The notes under the pieces were generated by a model. That model was not told where the DNA came from, did not search any database, and saw only the letters and a list, made by a program, of their open reading frames with translations. Of a DNA stretch of 64,000 bases, positions 45,970 through 55,238 are shown piece by piece; positions within the stretch are counted from its first letter, which is position 1; every line of letters starts with the position of its first letter. Location of the stretch: the NCBI GenBank assembly GCA_022969175.1, contig JALJPB010000013.1, positions 22,079 to 86,078 on the forward strand, given 5' to 3'. The DNA comes from Colwellia sp. Its GTDB lineage: Bacteria > Pseudomonadota > Gammaproteobacteria > Enterobacterales > Alteromonadaceae. The translations under genes and the position numbers were made by a program.

Positions 45970-46806
45970 ATGAATGCTCATGAATATGCGGTACAAGCCA
46001 ATGGCTCATTTGCTTTACCTGATGCCTGTTTTAAGATAAAAGATTTACTTGAAGATGATACTTCAAGTGCAGCTGATTTTGCTAATGTGATTAGTGTTGA
46101 CCCTTCAATGACCTCGCGGTTATTAAAAATTGCTAACAGTGCTATTTATAGTTTTCCAGGAGAAATAAGTACCATTTCACGTGCCATTACTATTATCGGC
46201 ACACAAGCGATATATAACATGATGTTGGTGGATGTTGCTGCAAGTGCTTTTAAACACTTCTCTAATCAAGCGATTGACCTTAAACGCTTTTGGCGAATGA
46301 GTGTATATTGTGGTTTAGCCACTAAAAACTTAGCAATTAAAGGTGGGATTCGAGATATTGAACGCTTGTTTGTTACCGGATTACTACAAAACTTTGGTGA
46401 GCTTTTAGTTGCTAAAACTTCACCTGACCTTGCTCAACAATGTGAAAAATATTCAGCAGAGATATTGCCTTGGAAACTACAGCAGCAAGTATTGGGTTAT
46501 ACTTATACTGATATTTCAGCTGAGTTATTAAAAATTTGGCAACTTCCTGAGAAAATTATCCTTCCTATTCGTCATTATAATCAGGCGAAAGATATTCAAA
46601 TTAATAAAGATGTTAAAGTACTCTATTTAGCTTCTCGTTTGGCGCTAATTGATAGTAACCCTGATGAGTTTACATACGATGAACATATTGATGAAAATCT
46701 ATGTCAAGAACTAGGGTTAACTAAAGAAGACTTAGATGAAGCCGCTGAGTTTGCTGGTGAAGAAGCAAAAAACATTCTTTCAATAATGAATGCAAATTTT
46801 TATTAG
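45970..46806 (+). CDS. HDOD domain protein
   Basis: 278 cytoplasmic residues made mostly of a single HDOD domain, a non-catalytic HD relative used in signalling. Typical motifs are IKDLLEDDTSSAADFANVIS, LLKIANSAIYSFPG and the helical segment around LLQNFGELLVAK. It shares extended similarity with the protein at 55239-56096. No partner domain is attached. Confidence 0.88.
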   Translation: MNAHEYAVQANGSFALPDACFKIKDLLEDDTSSAADFANVISVDPSMTSRLLKIANSAIYSFPGEISTISRAITIIGTQAIYNMMLVDVAASAFKHFSNQAIDLKRFWRMSVYCGLATKNLAIKGGIRDIERLFVTGLLQNFGELLVAKTSPDLAQQCEKYSAEILPWKLQQQVLGYTYTDISAELLKIWQLPEKIILPIRHYNQAKDIQINKDVKVLYLASRLALIDSNPDEFTYDEHIDENLCQELGLTKEDLDEAAEFAGEEAKNILSIMNANFY

Positions 46807-46979
46807 TTAGCAAGGTGCGTTTTAAATTTAATAACAAAGATATAAATTGTACTGGAATAAATCTTATACACTTATATGTGCGAGTAGACAGCTGTAAACA
46901 AGACATCTTTATCAAAGCCTGCTAGCATCGGTGAGTTGAATTTTCATGCCCAATAAAAAAATTATAATTAAGGACATTC

Positions 46980-48401
46980 ATGAGCGAAAATAGAGAACAT
47001 TTCAGTTCCCGTATGGGGTTTATATTGGCAGCGGCAGGCTCTGCTGTTGGTATTGGTAACTTGGTTGGTTTTCCTGTTAATGCAGCTAAAAATGGCGGTG
47101 GTGCATTTTTATTAATGTACGCAATTTTTATTATCGCCATTTGTTTACCTGTGATGATTGCTGAAATGGCTGTCGGTCGTAAAACAGCAAAAAACCCTGT
47201 AGGTGCTTATGCACAATTAAGTGATAATGATTCAAAGTGGCGCTTAGCTGGCCTACTTAGCATCATAACCCCCTTTATGATTGCGGTTTTTTATACCGTA
47301 TTAACTGTTTGGATTTTTGTTTACCTAGTACTCTCCGTTTCAGGTAACCTCGATTATATCGCAAGTGCTAATGCTTTTGGCGATGTGATCAGTAGCCCTT
47401 ACTTATTTCTTTCAATGATTGTTGTCGCGGCTTTAGTTCGATTTATTTTAGTTTCAGGTGTAAAAGATGGTATAGAACGAGCGGCACGTATTATGATGCC
47501 TGCATTGTTTGTTATGCTGATCTTGTTAGTGATATTTGTATTAACTTTAGATAATGCTTTTGCTGGAGTAGAGTTTTATTTGATTCCTGATATGGATAAA
47601 CTAACGCCTAAAGTTGTTAGTAATGCTTTGTCGCAAGCTTTCTTTTCTTTATCCTTAGGTATGGGGATATTAATCACTTACGGCTCATATATTACTAAAG
47701 AAACTGATATCGCAGGTTCTGCTAAGTTGGTGGCAATCACCGATACATCTGTTGCTTTTATTGCGGGTTTAATGATCTTACCCGCTATATTCTCGTTTAA
47801 TCCTAGTATTGACCCTAGTGAACTAAGTGATAGTGGCGTCTCACTAATCTTTGGTTATTTACCAAAAATATTCTTAGCTTTAGAAGTCTCAATTGGTTAT
47901 TTCTTTGCCAGTGCATTAGCCTCTATTTTCTTTTTATTAGTATTCTTTGCCGCCTTAACATCCTTGGTATCTATTATTGAAGTGCCTGTTGCCTATTTAA
48001 TTGATGAGAAAGGCCACACCCGTAAAAAAGCATTAAATACTATGTTTTTATGGGCCGGCGGATTAGCAATATTAACAACGTTATCTGCTGGTATGGTCGA
48101 TTATTTAACGTCGTTAACTTCTTATGGCGGTAAATCAAAATCCTTATTCGATATGATAGTTGATATGTTTTACGACACTATTTTACCATTAAACGGTTTA
48201 CTGATTTGTTTATTTGTTAGCTACCGCTGGAAAAGTCAAAATCTTAATGAAGAGCTTTCAATTGGCAATAGTGAGTTTAGTAAAACATTTTTAGCAAAAT
48301 ATACTAATTTTGCCCTAGGAACTTTTATTCCTGTTGTTGTCGCGGTAATTTTTATTGATACTGTAGCGAGAACCTATTTTGGTTATCATTTCTTTGGTTA
48401 A
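46980..48401 (+). CDS. Sodium-dependent transporter, NSS family
   Basis: 473 residues with about eleven membrane helices. The family motif FILAAAGSAVGIGNLVGFPV with NGGGAFLLMY is present, including the sodium- and substrate-binding Gly and Asn region, and GILITYGSYI in helix 6-7. It imports an amino acid or other small amine with Na+. The exact substrate cannot be told. It is followed by a strong terminator. Confidence 0.92.
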   Translation: MSENREHFSSRMGFILAAAGSAVGIGNLVGFPVNAAKNGGGAFLLMYAIFIIAICLPVMIAEMAVGRKTAKNPVGAYAQLSDNDSKWRLAGLLSIITPFMIAVFYTVLTVWIFVYLVLSVSGNLDYIASANAFGDVISSPYLFLSMIVVAALVRFILVSGVKDGIERAARIMMPALFVMLILLVIFVLTLDNAFAGVEFYLIPDMDKLTPKVVSNALSQAFFSLSLGMGILITYGSYITKETDIAGSAKLVAITDTSVAFIAGLMILPAIFSFNPSIDPSELSDSGVSLIFGYLPKIFLALEVSIGYFFASALASIFFLLVFFAALTSLVSIIEVPVAYLIDEKGHTRKKALNTMFLWAGGLAILTTLSAGMVDYLTSLTSYGGKSKSLFDMIVDMFYDTILPLNGLLICLFVSYRWKSQNLNEELSIGNSEFSKTFLAKYTNFALGTFIPVVVAVIFIDTVARTYFGYHFFG

Positions 48402-48446
48402 GTTTGTTGATTATAATGCTTAACTAATACTTAATATTGAAAACAT

Positions 48447-48481
48447 AAAGCCGCTTAATGTTATCATTACGCGGCTTTTTA
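48447..48481 (+). terminator. Rho-independent terminator after the NSS transporter
   Basis: AAAGCCGC and GCGGCTTT form a stem, extended inside by TAATG/CATTA, followed by a T-run. The dispersed repeat follows at 48488. Confidence 0.88.
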
Positions 48482-48487
48482 TATTCA

Positions 48488-48538
48488 GGGATGAATCATA
48501 TGTCGCGGTGCCATGGATGGCAAAGAGCGACGATATCA
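48488..48538. repeat. Dispersed repeat, copy 2
   Basis: A 51-base unit that begins GGGATGAATCATATGTCGCG and ends GCGACGATATCA. It differs from copy 3 at a single base, the one after GTGCCA. It is separated from copy 3 by 48 bases of direct-repeat-rich spacer (48539-48586), containing TGCATGGATGCAGCAGG. Confidence 0.9.
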
Positions 48539-48586
48539 CGAATGCATGGATGCAGCAGGTAGAGCGAAGCAGGATGCACGAGCCGA

Positions 48587-48637
48587 GGGATGAATCATAT
48601 GTCGCGGTGCCACGGATGGCAAAGAGCGACGATATCA
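48587..48637. repeat. Dispersed repeat, copy 3
   Basis: Same 51-base unit as copy 2 (GTGCCACGG where copy 2 reads GTGCCATGG), ending just before the methyltransferase start at 48656. An in-frame ATG inside the repeat (48590) is not the gene start. Confidence 0.9.
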
Positions 48638-48655
48638 GGAATAACAGTGCATTTT

Positions 48656-49546
48656 ATGATTGAATATATTACTACTACCGATTTTACTGAGTGCCAACGA
48701 CTATTTCATGGTCGTGGCCATGCTTATCCCAATTTATCTCATGTAAATGTTGATTGGTTCTCTCCTGTTGTATTGATCACTCTCTATCAAGAAGTTGATC
48801 ATGATTGGTTATTAACTCAAGCTCAGCAATTAATGAAACTTACTGCTGAGTGCACTTCAGTGCAGGTGCAATACCGTAGTCGAAAGTTTGCACCTACTGA
48901 GGTGCTTCTTGGTGAAAATATTGAGCATACAGTAGTTAAGGAGCTAGGGCTTAGCTATAACATTAACTTTGGTAAGGCTCAAAATTGCGGGCTGTTTCTT
49001 GATATGAGTAATGGTCGGCGCTGGGTTAAAGATAATGCCAAGGATAAGAACATTCTAAACTTATTCGCTTATACCTGTCCTTTTTCTCTTGCCGCGATAG
49101 CAGGGAATGCCAAGCAAGTGGTTAATATTGATATCAGTAAATCATCACTGACCAAAGGCCGTGAAAACCACAGGTTAAATCAACACCTAATGGATAAAAT
49201 AAAATTTGAAGGTGTTGATATTTTTAAATCCAATAGCCGTATAAAAAAATACGGTTTGTATGATTTAATTATTTCAGATCCACCCACCATGCAGTTTGGC
49301 AGTGTTGATATTGAACGAGATTACAAAAAAATAGTACGAAAAATTCCACAATGGTTAAAGCCTGGCGGTGAGCTGATTTTATGTTTAAATTCACCGGATC
49401 TTACCGAGCAGTTTTTATTCGATGTAATTGCTGAACATTGCCCTGATTGCCAATTCAAAGAAGCTATATTACCTGTTGAAGTCTTTAAAGAAGCACATCA
49501 GGGTAAAGGATTAAAAGTACTTGTTTTTAGCTATTGTCCTGAATGA
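48656..49546 (+). CDS. Class I SAM-dependent methyltransferase, RlmK/RlmI-like
   Basis: 296 residues. A short N-terminal part precedes a Rossmann methyltransferase domain with the SAM motif NLFAYTCPFSLAA, NIDISK, and the catalytic-type motif SDPPTMQFG. These resemble C-terminal halves of 23S rRNA methyltransferases (RlmK/RlmI) acting on RNA. No PUA domain is visible. The start at 48656 is chosen because the upstream in-frame extension lies in repeat copy 3. Confidence 0.8.
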   Translation: MIEYITTTDFTECQRLFHGRGHAYPNLSHVNVDWFSPVVLITLYQEVDHDWLLTQAQQLMKLTAECTSVQVQYRSRKFAPTEVLLGENIEHTVVKELGLSYNINFGKAQNCGLFLDMSNGRRWVKDNAKDKNILNLFAYTCPFSLAAIAGNAKQVVNIDISKSSLTKGRENHRLNQHLMDKIKFEGVDIFKSNSRIKKYGLYDLIISDPPTMQFGSVDIERDYKKIVRKIPQWLKPGGELILCLNSPDLTEQFLFDVIAEHCPDCQFKEAILPVEVFKEAHQGKGLKVLVFSYCPE

Positions 49547-49603
49547 TTCTTATAGTTTTAGTTTACGAGCTATTTTTTGTAATGTTTCTAAACAAAATTA
49601 AGG

Positions 49604-50218
49604 CTAATTTAATACTACACGTGCCGCGAGTAATATAAGAAAGCTGCCAGCCACTTTATCAACGATATGGCTATTAGCTCGTAGCTTATTAATAATTGAA
49701 CCACGAGAAATGCCAAAGGTCACTAGACAGTACCAAACGGCATCGATAGTACCGACAGTTGCCGTCATGATCAGGTTTTGTTGCCAAGTAGCATTGTCAT
49801 CAACAAACTGACTAAATAACGCGAGAAAAAATATGGCTAACTTTGGATTTAAAAAAGCAATTAAAAAACCGTCACGCCAGCCATTTACTTTTGCAGCTCG
49901 TGTTTGGTGCTCAGCTGATTGGGAAAAACTGCCTTTTTTTGCGAGTAATGATTTTATTCCTAAATAGACTAAAAAGGCAGCGCCAGTATACTGAATTATT
50001 GTGTAGATGATAGGTGATTGGGCAATAATAAGACCAATGCCTGTTGCAGTAATTGCAGCATATAAAGCAACACCTAAACCATGACTAATAGCGGTTGCGT
50101 AGCCTTGCTCTTGTCCACCAGATAACGTGTTTTTAATCACTAGTGCTAAGCTAGGGCCAGGTGATAAAGCGCCTAAAATACAAATCACTACCAGTGATAA
50201 CCATAAATGAAATTCCAC
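49604..50218 (-). CDS. LysE/RhtB-family amino-acid exporter
   Basis: 204 residues with six hydrophobic helices. The family motif LGALSPGPSLALVIKN is at the N-terminus, with GIKSLLAKKG in the middle. Exports an amino acid, probably homoserine, threonine or a basic or branched-chain residue. It lies 15 bases after the ligase gene on the same strand, a possible operon. Confidence 0.88.
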   Translation of the reverse strand: MEFHLWLSLVVICILGALSPGPSLALVIKNTLSGGQEQGYATAISHGLGVALYAAITATGIGLIIAQSPIIYTIIQYTGAAFLVYLGIKSLLAKKGSFSQSAEHQTRAAKVNGWRDGFLIAFLNPKLAIFFLALFSQFVDDNATWQQNLIMTATVGTIDAVWYCLVTFGISRGSIINKLRANSHIVDKVAGSFLILLAARVVLN

Positions 50219-50233
50219 TATATTATCCTTACT

Positions 50234-51136
50234 CTATTTAGTTTCTTTAGCGCGACTACTTTGCTCACCAAGGTGCCGGATACGCATAAAGCTAGCAAAC
50301 CTAGGTACACCATTTTGGGTATTACCAAAATGTTTAAAAGTGATAATACACCCAATAGGAGGGGGAGTCATTCGTTGTTTATCACTAAAGCCTGTGCCTA
50401 TTTTGAAGGTAACCCCTTTGGTGGTGGTTACTAGAATAGCCCCCATTTTACCTTTGTTTTCCCCCCTACCTTCAAGATGAGCAATCACTGTTGCTTCACT
50501 GTCACTATATTTTTTTAATTTTAACAGTTGATTACTTCGACCTGTGGTATAAAAAGCCTCTTGATGATGTAACATCAAACCTTCACCTTTAAGTTGTACG
50601 ATCTTGTCTAGGTAGGCTGATAACTCTTGCAAGTTGGATAATTTTATTTGTGCTATTACTTGTAGATTTGGTGATTGTGCCTTGGTTACCAGTGAGTTCA
50701 TTGTTATGAGTCGTTGACTGAAATTTCCTTGGTGATTGGGTAAATCAAAAATCATAAAACGAATGTTTTTCCAATCATCGCTATTTACCGTTTTACGCCG
50801 AACAATGCCTGATATTTGCTCAAATTGATTTCTTCCTAACCAAACTTCACCGTCAAGCGCTACCTTAGGCCAGTTTTTAGTAAAGTTTTTTGGTAAATTG
50901 ATAATATGTCCTTGTCGGGTAATTAACGAAGATCCGGTCCATCTACCACGTACACCATCTAATTTCTCACTTACCCAATACTGTTGGACTTTAAGAGTAT
51001 GGTTCGGGTTTTTAATTGAATATGTTTTAGCAAGTTGAATAAGAGGTTTGACAGCTGTTGCTTGTGAAATATCACAGAGCAATAAAAGTAAGGGTAATAA
51101 ATAAAATGAATAAGAGTATGGGGTAGTACGTTTCAT
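50234..51136 (-). CDS. Periplasmic ATP-dependent DNA ligase (Lig E type)
   Basis: 300 residues with a signal peptide (1-26) followed by a compact ATP-dependent DNA ligase. The adenylated Lys58 is in SEKLDGVRGRW, and RQGH, DGEVW and EGLML motifs of the nucleotidyltransferase and OB domains follow. Small secreted ligases of this type occur in Vibrio, Neisseria and Psychromonas and are linked to handling of external DNA or competence. No other DNA-uptake gene is near. Confidence 0.88.
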   Translation of the reverse strand: MKRTTPYSYSFYLLPLLLLLCDISQATAVKPLIQLAKTYSIKNPNHTLKVQQYWVSEKLDGVRGRWTGSSLITRQGHIINLPKNFTKNWPKVALDGEVWLGRNQFEQISGIVRRKTVNSDDWKNIRFMIFDLPNHQGNFSQRLITMNSLVTKAQSPNLQVIAQIKLSNLQELSAYLDKIVQLKGEGLMLHHQEAFYTTGRSNQLLKLKKYSDSEATVIAHLEGRGENKGKMGAILVTTTKGVTFKIGTGFSDKQRMTPPPIGCIITFKHFGNTQNGVPRFASFMRIRHLGEQSSRAKETK

Positions 51137-51245
51137 TATGAACTTCCTTGTTCAAATGTTGTGATGCTTTGATTATAGACAAAAATTGCAACTTTCAAGT
51201 TTTTGCTATACTCAAAGCTGGAATTAACATTTATCAAGGAATGAT

Positions 51246-51731
51246 ATGCGACCCCTCCCTTTATGGCTGATATTGCCAATAACGTTACTTTTTATTTCAA
51301 TCAATAGTTATGGAAAAAATATATGTGAAAAGCAGTTAAATAAATTACATAAAATTCAAATAAAACAACGGCAAGGACATTCTCTTAAACGAAGTAATAC
51401 CTTAAATGCACAAGAGCACAAGGCAAGAAAACAGTGGTGGGAATGTACAACATCGCCATCTAAAACAACTAAAAAACGTACCAAGTCAAAATCAAAGAAA
51501 AAAACAACCCAATCAGCGGTTAATGTCTATAAAGTAAAGGCTAAAGTACCCAGTTTTAAAAGCAGCGGTGCTATTATCGTAAAGGAAAAATATAAAGGTA
51601 AGAAAAACTTTGCTTGGCTAAATTACTACCAACAACCAGAAGCATGTAAACGTCCTAAAAAATTATCAGTGTTTGCCCGATGTACAGAAGACAGACAAGC
51701 ACAGCAATTAAAATTTGAACAAACTTATTAA
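51246..51731 (+). CDS. Hypothetical basic secreted protein
   Basis: 161 residues with a signal peptide (about 1-23) and a very basic Lys/Thr/Ser-rich stretch (about 70-90), then a C-terminal part with several cysteines (CERK-like pairs near the end, ACKRPKK and ARCTEDR). It starts opposite the ligase gene in a divergent 109-base gap. No known family. Confidence 0.6.
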   Translation: MRPLPLWLILPITLLFISINSYGKNICEKQLNKLHKIQIKQRQGHSLKRSNTLNAQEHKARKQWWECTTSPSKTTKKRTKSKSKKKTTQSAVNVYKVKAKVPSFKSSGAIIVKEKYKGKKNFAWLNYYQQPEACKRPKKLSVFARCTEDRQAQQLKFEQTY

Positions 51732-51864
51732 AAGAATCACTAATTAGTGTATTTGGCTATTAAGTTTAATGATAGAAATATCGTCTTTTTTAACTTGTTG
51801 ATATTTGGTTATTTAATTTTAGGTGTGAAACTTGCTCTAATTCCAACTATCAGTTTTATGTTAA

Positions 51865-52122
51865 ATGGATAATGAATTTATGAATGACTATGTAAAAAAA
51901 ATATTGATAACCCTTATTGGTGGTGCTTGTATATTTATCGGGCTTTTCTTTATTTTGCTGCCAGGGCCAGCTGTAATATTTTTACCCTTAGGTTTCGCAT
52001 TATTAAGTCTTGAATATGCTTGGGCTAAAGTTTGGTTACGAAAAGTGCAGAAGTGGTTTAGAGTAAGTGCAGTAAAAGCTGATCAATCAATACTTTGGTT
52101 AAAAAGACGTTTTAGTAAGTAA
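51865..52122 (+). CDS. Small membrane protein of the PGPGW family
   Basis: 85 residues with a hydrophobic stretch (about 10-50) containing the motif FILLPGPAVIFLPLGFALLSLEYAWAK, shortened here as LLPGPAVIFLPLG, typical of pfam PGPGW proteins. The C-terminus is basic. The start at 51865 or at 51880 is open. Function unknown. Confidence 0.72.
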   Translation: MDNEFMNDYVKKILITLIGGACIFIGLFFILLPGPAVIFLPLGFALLSLEYAWAKVWLRKVQKWFRVSAVKADQSILWLKRRFSK

Positions 52123-52157
52123 GTGATGAAATTAGGCTACGATAAGAAATTGTTTTG

Positions 52158-52188
52158 GGTATTAGGCATATACTAAATGCCTAATACC
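52158..52188. terminator. Convergent terminator hairpin
   Basis: GGTATTAGGCAT (52158-52169) and ATGCCTAATACC (52177-52188) form a perfect 12-bp stem with a 7-base loop, between the PGPGW and DUF3581 genes. Confidence 0.75.
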
Positions 52189-52205
52189 TTTATTTTTAGT
52201 GGTTT

Positions 52206-52913
52206 TTACGCGACATAGTTTTCTTTAAATGCATTGTAGCGCTCAGACAATTCATTCATTGTTTGTGGGCAATACTCTCGTAATCCGCTAAGTAACATGT
52301 GCTTTTTACCGTGGCCAATAACTTTACCTGAAGCTAATAAATCAAACTCTAAGCAAGCGCTACCACGTTTACCATTCATAGTTAGACTGGTTTGTGAAAG
52401 TGTTAACGTAATATCATTTATATCTAAACAGTCAAGCTCAAGAGACATGCTTTGATACATAATCATAGGCCTTGAAGGGTTAATCATTACCTTGTTTTTA
52501 GCCATAAGCTGGCCTAGTAAATGTGGGAAAGTATGCCCTGAAAAGCCAACATAGGCGTCAACTAAAGAGTTAATTAATGTTTTGTTATCGGTTTTACTAC
52601 CGGCAACGCAAATGTCTAAGTATTCCTTGCCATTATCGTCTTTGATAATGAATTTATCATCGATTGAAGCAGGAAAGTTTAATTCGATATCATTAGAGAC
52701 CATACCAGAGAAGGTGAATGTCATCTTTTGATGTAATCCTGATTTAGATAATGCGACAGCAAATAATAAATCTCCGGGTACACAAAAACGCTTGGCGTTA
52801 ACATCGTGCAAAGGGTTAAAATCATCAGCAATTTGTTTGGCAAAATTGCTTGATTGTTGGCGAGAAAAACTCACTTTATCATTTGAAATACGGCAAAAAT
52901 TTTCAATATTCAT
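52206..52913 (-). CDS. DUF3581-family protein
   Basis: 235 residues, cytoplasmic. The N-terminal FSRQQSSNFAKQIADDFNPLHD and the later GKRGSACLEFDLLASGKVIGHGKK and MNELSERYNAFKENY belong to a family of gammaproteobacterial proteins of unknown role with a possible hot-dog-like fold. The start at 52913 (MNIENF) is preferred; in-frame sequence continues to 53042 but lacks a ribosome site and looks random. Confidence 0.8.
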   Translation of the reverse strand: MNIENFCRISNDKVSFSRQQSSNFAKQIADDFNPLHDVNAKRFCVPGDLLFAVALSKSGLHQKMTFTFSGMVSNDIELNFPASIDDKFIIKDDNGKEYLDICVAGSKTDNKTLINSLVDAYVGFSGHTFPHLLGQLMAKNKVMINPSRPMIMYQSMSLELDCLDINDITLTLSQTSLTMNGKRGSACLEFDLLASGKVIGHGKKHMLLSGLREYCPQTMNELSERYNAFKENYVA

Positions 52914-53050
52914 TATATTAACACTACTACTTACATTAGCTGAAACCGCGCGCATTCTAGCAGTAGTGGCAATATAAATCGAAAGAAATCGTACTTTTTT
53001 CAAACACAGCAGACCAGTGGGAATACAAGATTTAGCGTACATTCGTACAT

Positions 53051-53329
53051 TTATTTGGCGGGATTTATCAGCAGGTAATTGTCAACCAATCTTTCTTTTT
53101 TGGTTTTTGTTAACTTCTTTAACTGGCATTCTTTACGGGTAGCCTCGCTTCTTGAAGAAAGTTCTTCAGAGAAAACTAATCTGACAGGTCGGCGTACACG
53201 TGTATATTTTGCAGCAAGTTTGTTTGAAAAATTATGTTCGTCTAATCGCCTTGATAGATCTGTTGTGATGCCTGCGTATAAGCTATTATCAGCACAACGA
53301 AGAAAGTAGACGTACCACAATGATGACAT
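53051..53329 (-). CDS. GIY-YIG nuclease domain protein (UPF0213)
   Basis: 92 residues consisting of one GIY-YIG domain: WYVYFLRCADNSLYAGITTD with the catalytic Arg in LSRRLDEHN and Glu near ELSSRSEATRKECQLK. These small proteins are widespread; their function is not settled, though single-strand DNA nuclease activity has been proposed for the family. Confidence 0.88.
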   Translation of the reverse strand: MSSLWYVYFLRCADNSLYAGITTDLSRRLDEHNFSNKLAAKYTRVRRPVRLVFSEELSSRSEATRKECQLKKLTKTKKERLVDNYLLINPAK

Positions 53330-53464
53330 AATTTAATTTCTAGTGAGGAATTGGCTTAAATGATATCAAACCTTTTAATGAATAAACAAACTATATGCTA
53401 GCTTCATTAAAAAATATAAGAACAGAAAACTTTATTGTCTCGGTTAATAAAATTAGGGTTAGAC

Positions 53465-53875
53465 ATGCTTGAATTATCGAATGCTGTTTCACTAGCGGAT
53501 TGGGAGATTGAACTCATTGCTATTCGTTCACAAGGCAATGGTGGACAACGTGTCAACAAGGTAGCTACAGCAATACACTTAAGATTTGATATCAACAGGT
53601 CATCACTACCCGCTGTTTATAAAGAGAGACTATTAAAACTAAAGGATAGCCGTATAACTTCTGATGGTGTCATTGTCATTAAAGCACAATCATTTAGAAC
53701 TCAAGATCAGAATAAGGATGATGCGCTCAAGCGTTTGAAAGAAATAATAGTAGCAGCAATGGTTGTGCAAAGGGTAAGAAGAGCAACCAAGCCGACAAGA
53801 AGTTCACAACGAAAAAGGATAGATAATAAAAAGCAACGTGCTGGAGTAAAAGCCCTCAGAGGTAAAGTTATCTAA
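53465..53875 (+). CDS. arfB: Alternative ribosome-rescue factor ArfB
   Basis: 136 residues with the peptidyl-tRNA hydrolase GGQ motif in RSQGNGGQRVNKVATA and a long basic C-terminal tail that enters the mRNA channel (KPTRSSQRKRIDNKKQRAG). ArfB frees ribosomes stalled on non-stop mRNA. The ATG at 53465 follows an AGGG site; the in-frame TTG at 53435 is not likely. Confidence 0.9.
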   Translation: MLELSNAVSLADWEIELIAIRSQGNGGQRVNKVATAIHLRFDINRSSLPAVYKERLLKLKDSRITSDGVIVIKAQSFRTQDQNKDDALKRLKEIIVAAMVVQRVRRATKPTRSSQRKRIDNKKQRAGVKALRGKVI

Positions 53876-54275
53876 CTGACCTATACTATCTTGAGCAGGA
53901 GGCTTTTTTAGATTGGCAATCAATATTATTAAAGCAATAATGAATATTATGAGGTAATAAAAACTTTGCCGTTATTTAAGTCGCCAAATCACTGACCAAG
54001 GTACCGTAATTTTACTTATGAGATCGCCGATATAGCTAATAAGTTTGCTTAGTATTAGCATATATTGATGAAGCATATCCAATTACAACTTGTTAATTTA
54101 TGTTGGCTAAATTAAAACAGATTTTAACAAAAGTAGTATGCCACTCTGTCACGAATTGTTTTTTCTGAAATATGGAACTTAACATCTATTGAATTCGCCA
54201 TCGGGAAAGATAACTTCAGAGTTAATTTGACAATAAAGCATCTTCTAATAGCGTTGAGAGCTGTTTTTACCTATC
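53876..54275. other. Non-coding gap without recognisable feature
   Basis: A 400-base A/T-rich stretch between arfB and the DUF2797 gene. No open frame, hairpin with T-run or repeat stands out. It probably carries the promoter of the downstream gene. Confidence 0.6.
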
Positions 54276-55133
54276 ATGGATAAAAATAAAATCCAGAGCA
54301 GAACCATGCAGCAAAGTGATATCGGCCCATTACAAAAATTAACCGCACAGTTATCAAGTGACGGAAAAATAGCTTACCAATTACCTATAGGCGATCAGCG
54401 TATTGAGTTGAATCCGCTCATTGGTAAAACCCTCTCGTTACATTTTCATGGCAATATAGCTTGTAAGCAATGTGGACGAAAAACTAAAAAAAGTTATTCA
54501 CAAGGTTTTTGTTTTCCTTGCATGCAAAAGCTTGCGCAATGTGACATGTGTATGATGAAACCAGAAACTTGCCACCATCATTTAGGCACATGTAGGGAGC
54601 CAGAATGGGGAATAAAAAATTGTATGATCCCACATTACGTTTATTTGGCCAATACCTCAGGATTAAAAGTGGGTATTACTCGGCAGATACCAACACGTTG
54701 GATAGATCAAGGGGCGACTCAAGCACTTCCTATTTTTAAAGTAAGCACTCGCTTACAATCTGGGCTAGTTGAAATTGCTCTTGCTGAGTTTGTTGCCGAT
54801 AAAACTAACTGGCGTGCTATGTTGAAAGGCAGTGCTGAGCCAATCGATTTAATTGAAAAATCGAAAGAGTTAAAACCACTCATTAGTGATAAACTGGCTG
54901 ACATTAACCTTAGGTTTGGTGTTGATGCTGTTGAAGAACTTAATGAAAATATCGTAGATTTACATTTCCCAGTAAGTGAATACTTAACCAAAATTAGCTC
55001 TCATAACTTCGATAAAACACCCATTGTCTCTGGTACATTATTAGGAATTAAAGGGCAGTATTTAATTTTTGATACGGGTGTCATTAATATCAGAAAATTC
55101 AGCTCTTACCAGGTTGATGCTCAATTTGGTTAA
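54276..55133 (+). CDS. DUF2797 protein with zinc ribbon and GIY-YIG-like motif
   Basis: 285 residues. After about 60 N-terminal residues come cysteines in pairs (CKQCGRK, FCFPCMQK, CDMCMMKPETCHHHLGTC) that look like a zinc-binding region. Next is YVYLANTSGLKVGITRQIPT with WIDQGA, a pattern like GIY-YIG endonuclease cores, then a C-terminal beta-rich part. The family is uncharacterised. Start is uncertain between 54276 and the in-frame ATG at 54306. A link to the neighbouring translation and GIY-YIG genes is only positional. Confidence 0.78.
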   Translation: MDKNKIQSRTMQQSDIGPLQKLTAQLSSDGKIAYQLPIGDQRIELNPLIGKTLSLHFHGNIACKQCGRKTKKSYSQGFCFPCMQKLAQCDMCMMKPETCHHHLGTCREPEWGIKNCMIPHYVYLANTSGLKVGITRQIPTRWIDQGATQALPIFKVSTRLQSGLVEIALAEFVADKTNWRAMLKGSAEPIDLIEKSKELKPLISDKLADINLRFGVDAVEELNENIVDLHFPVSEYLTKISSHNFDKTPIVSGTLLGIKGQYLIFDTGVINIRKFSSYQVDAQFG

Positions 55134-55238
55134 ATGACCGATATAGTTCAATACAACACATTAAAAGACAACAAAGTAAAATAAATTTAATTATTGAGTC
55201 TATAATTTATCTAGATTCGTAGAATAGGACACCCTGTT

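Noticed and set aside
48590..48655. N-terminal extension of the methyltransferase
   Set aside because: The extension is translated repeat sequence; the real start is more likely 48656.
52914..53042. N-terminal extension of the DUF3581 protein
   Set aside because: In-frame only; no ribosome site and no family similarity.
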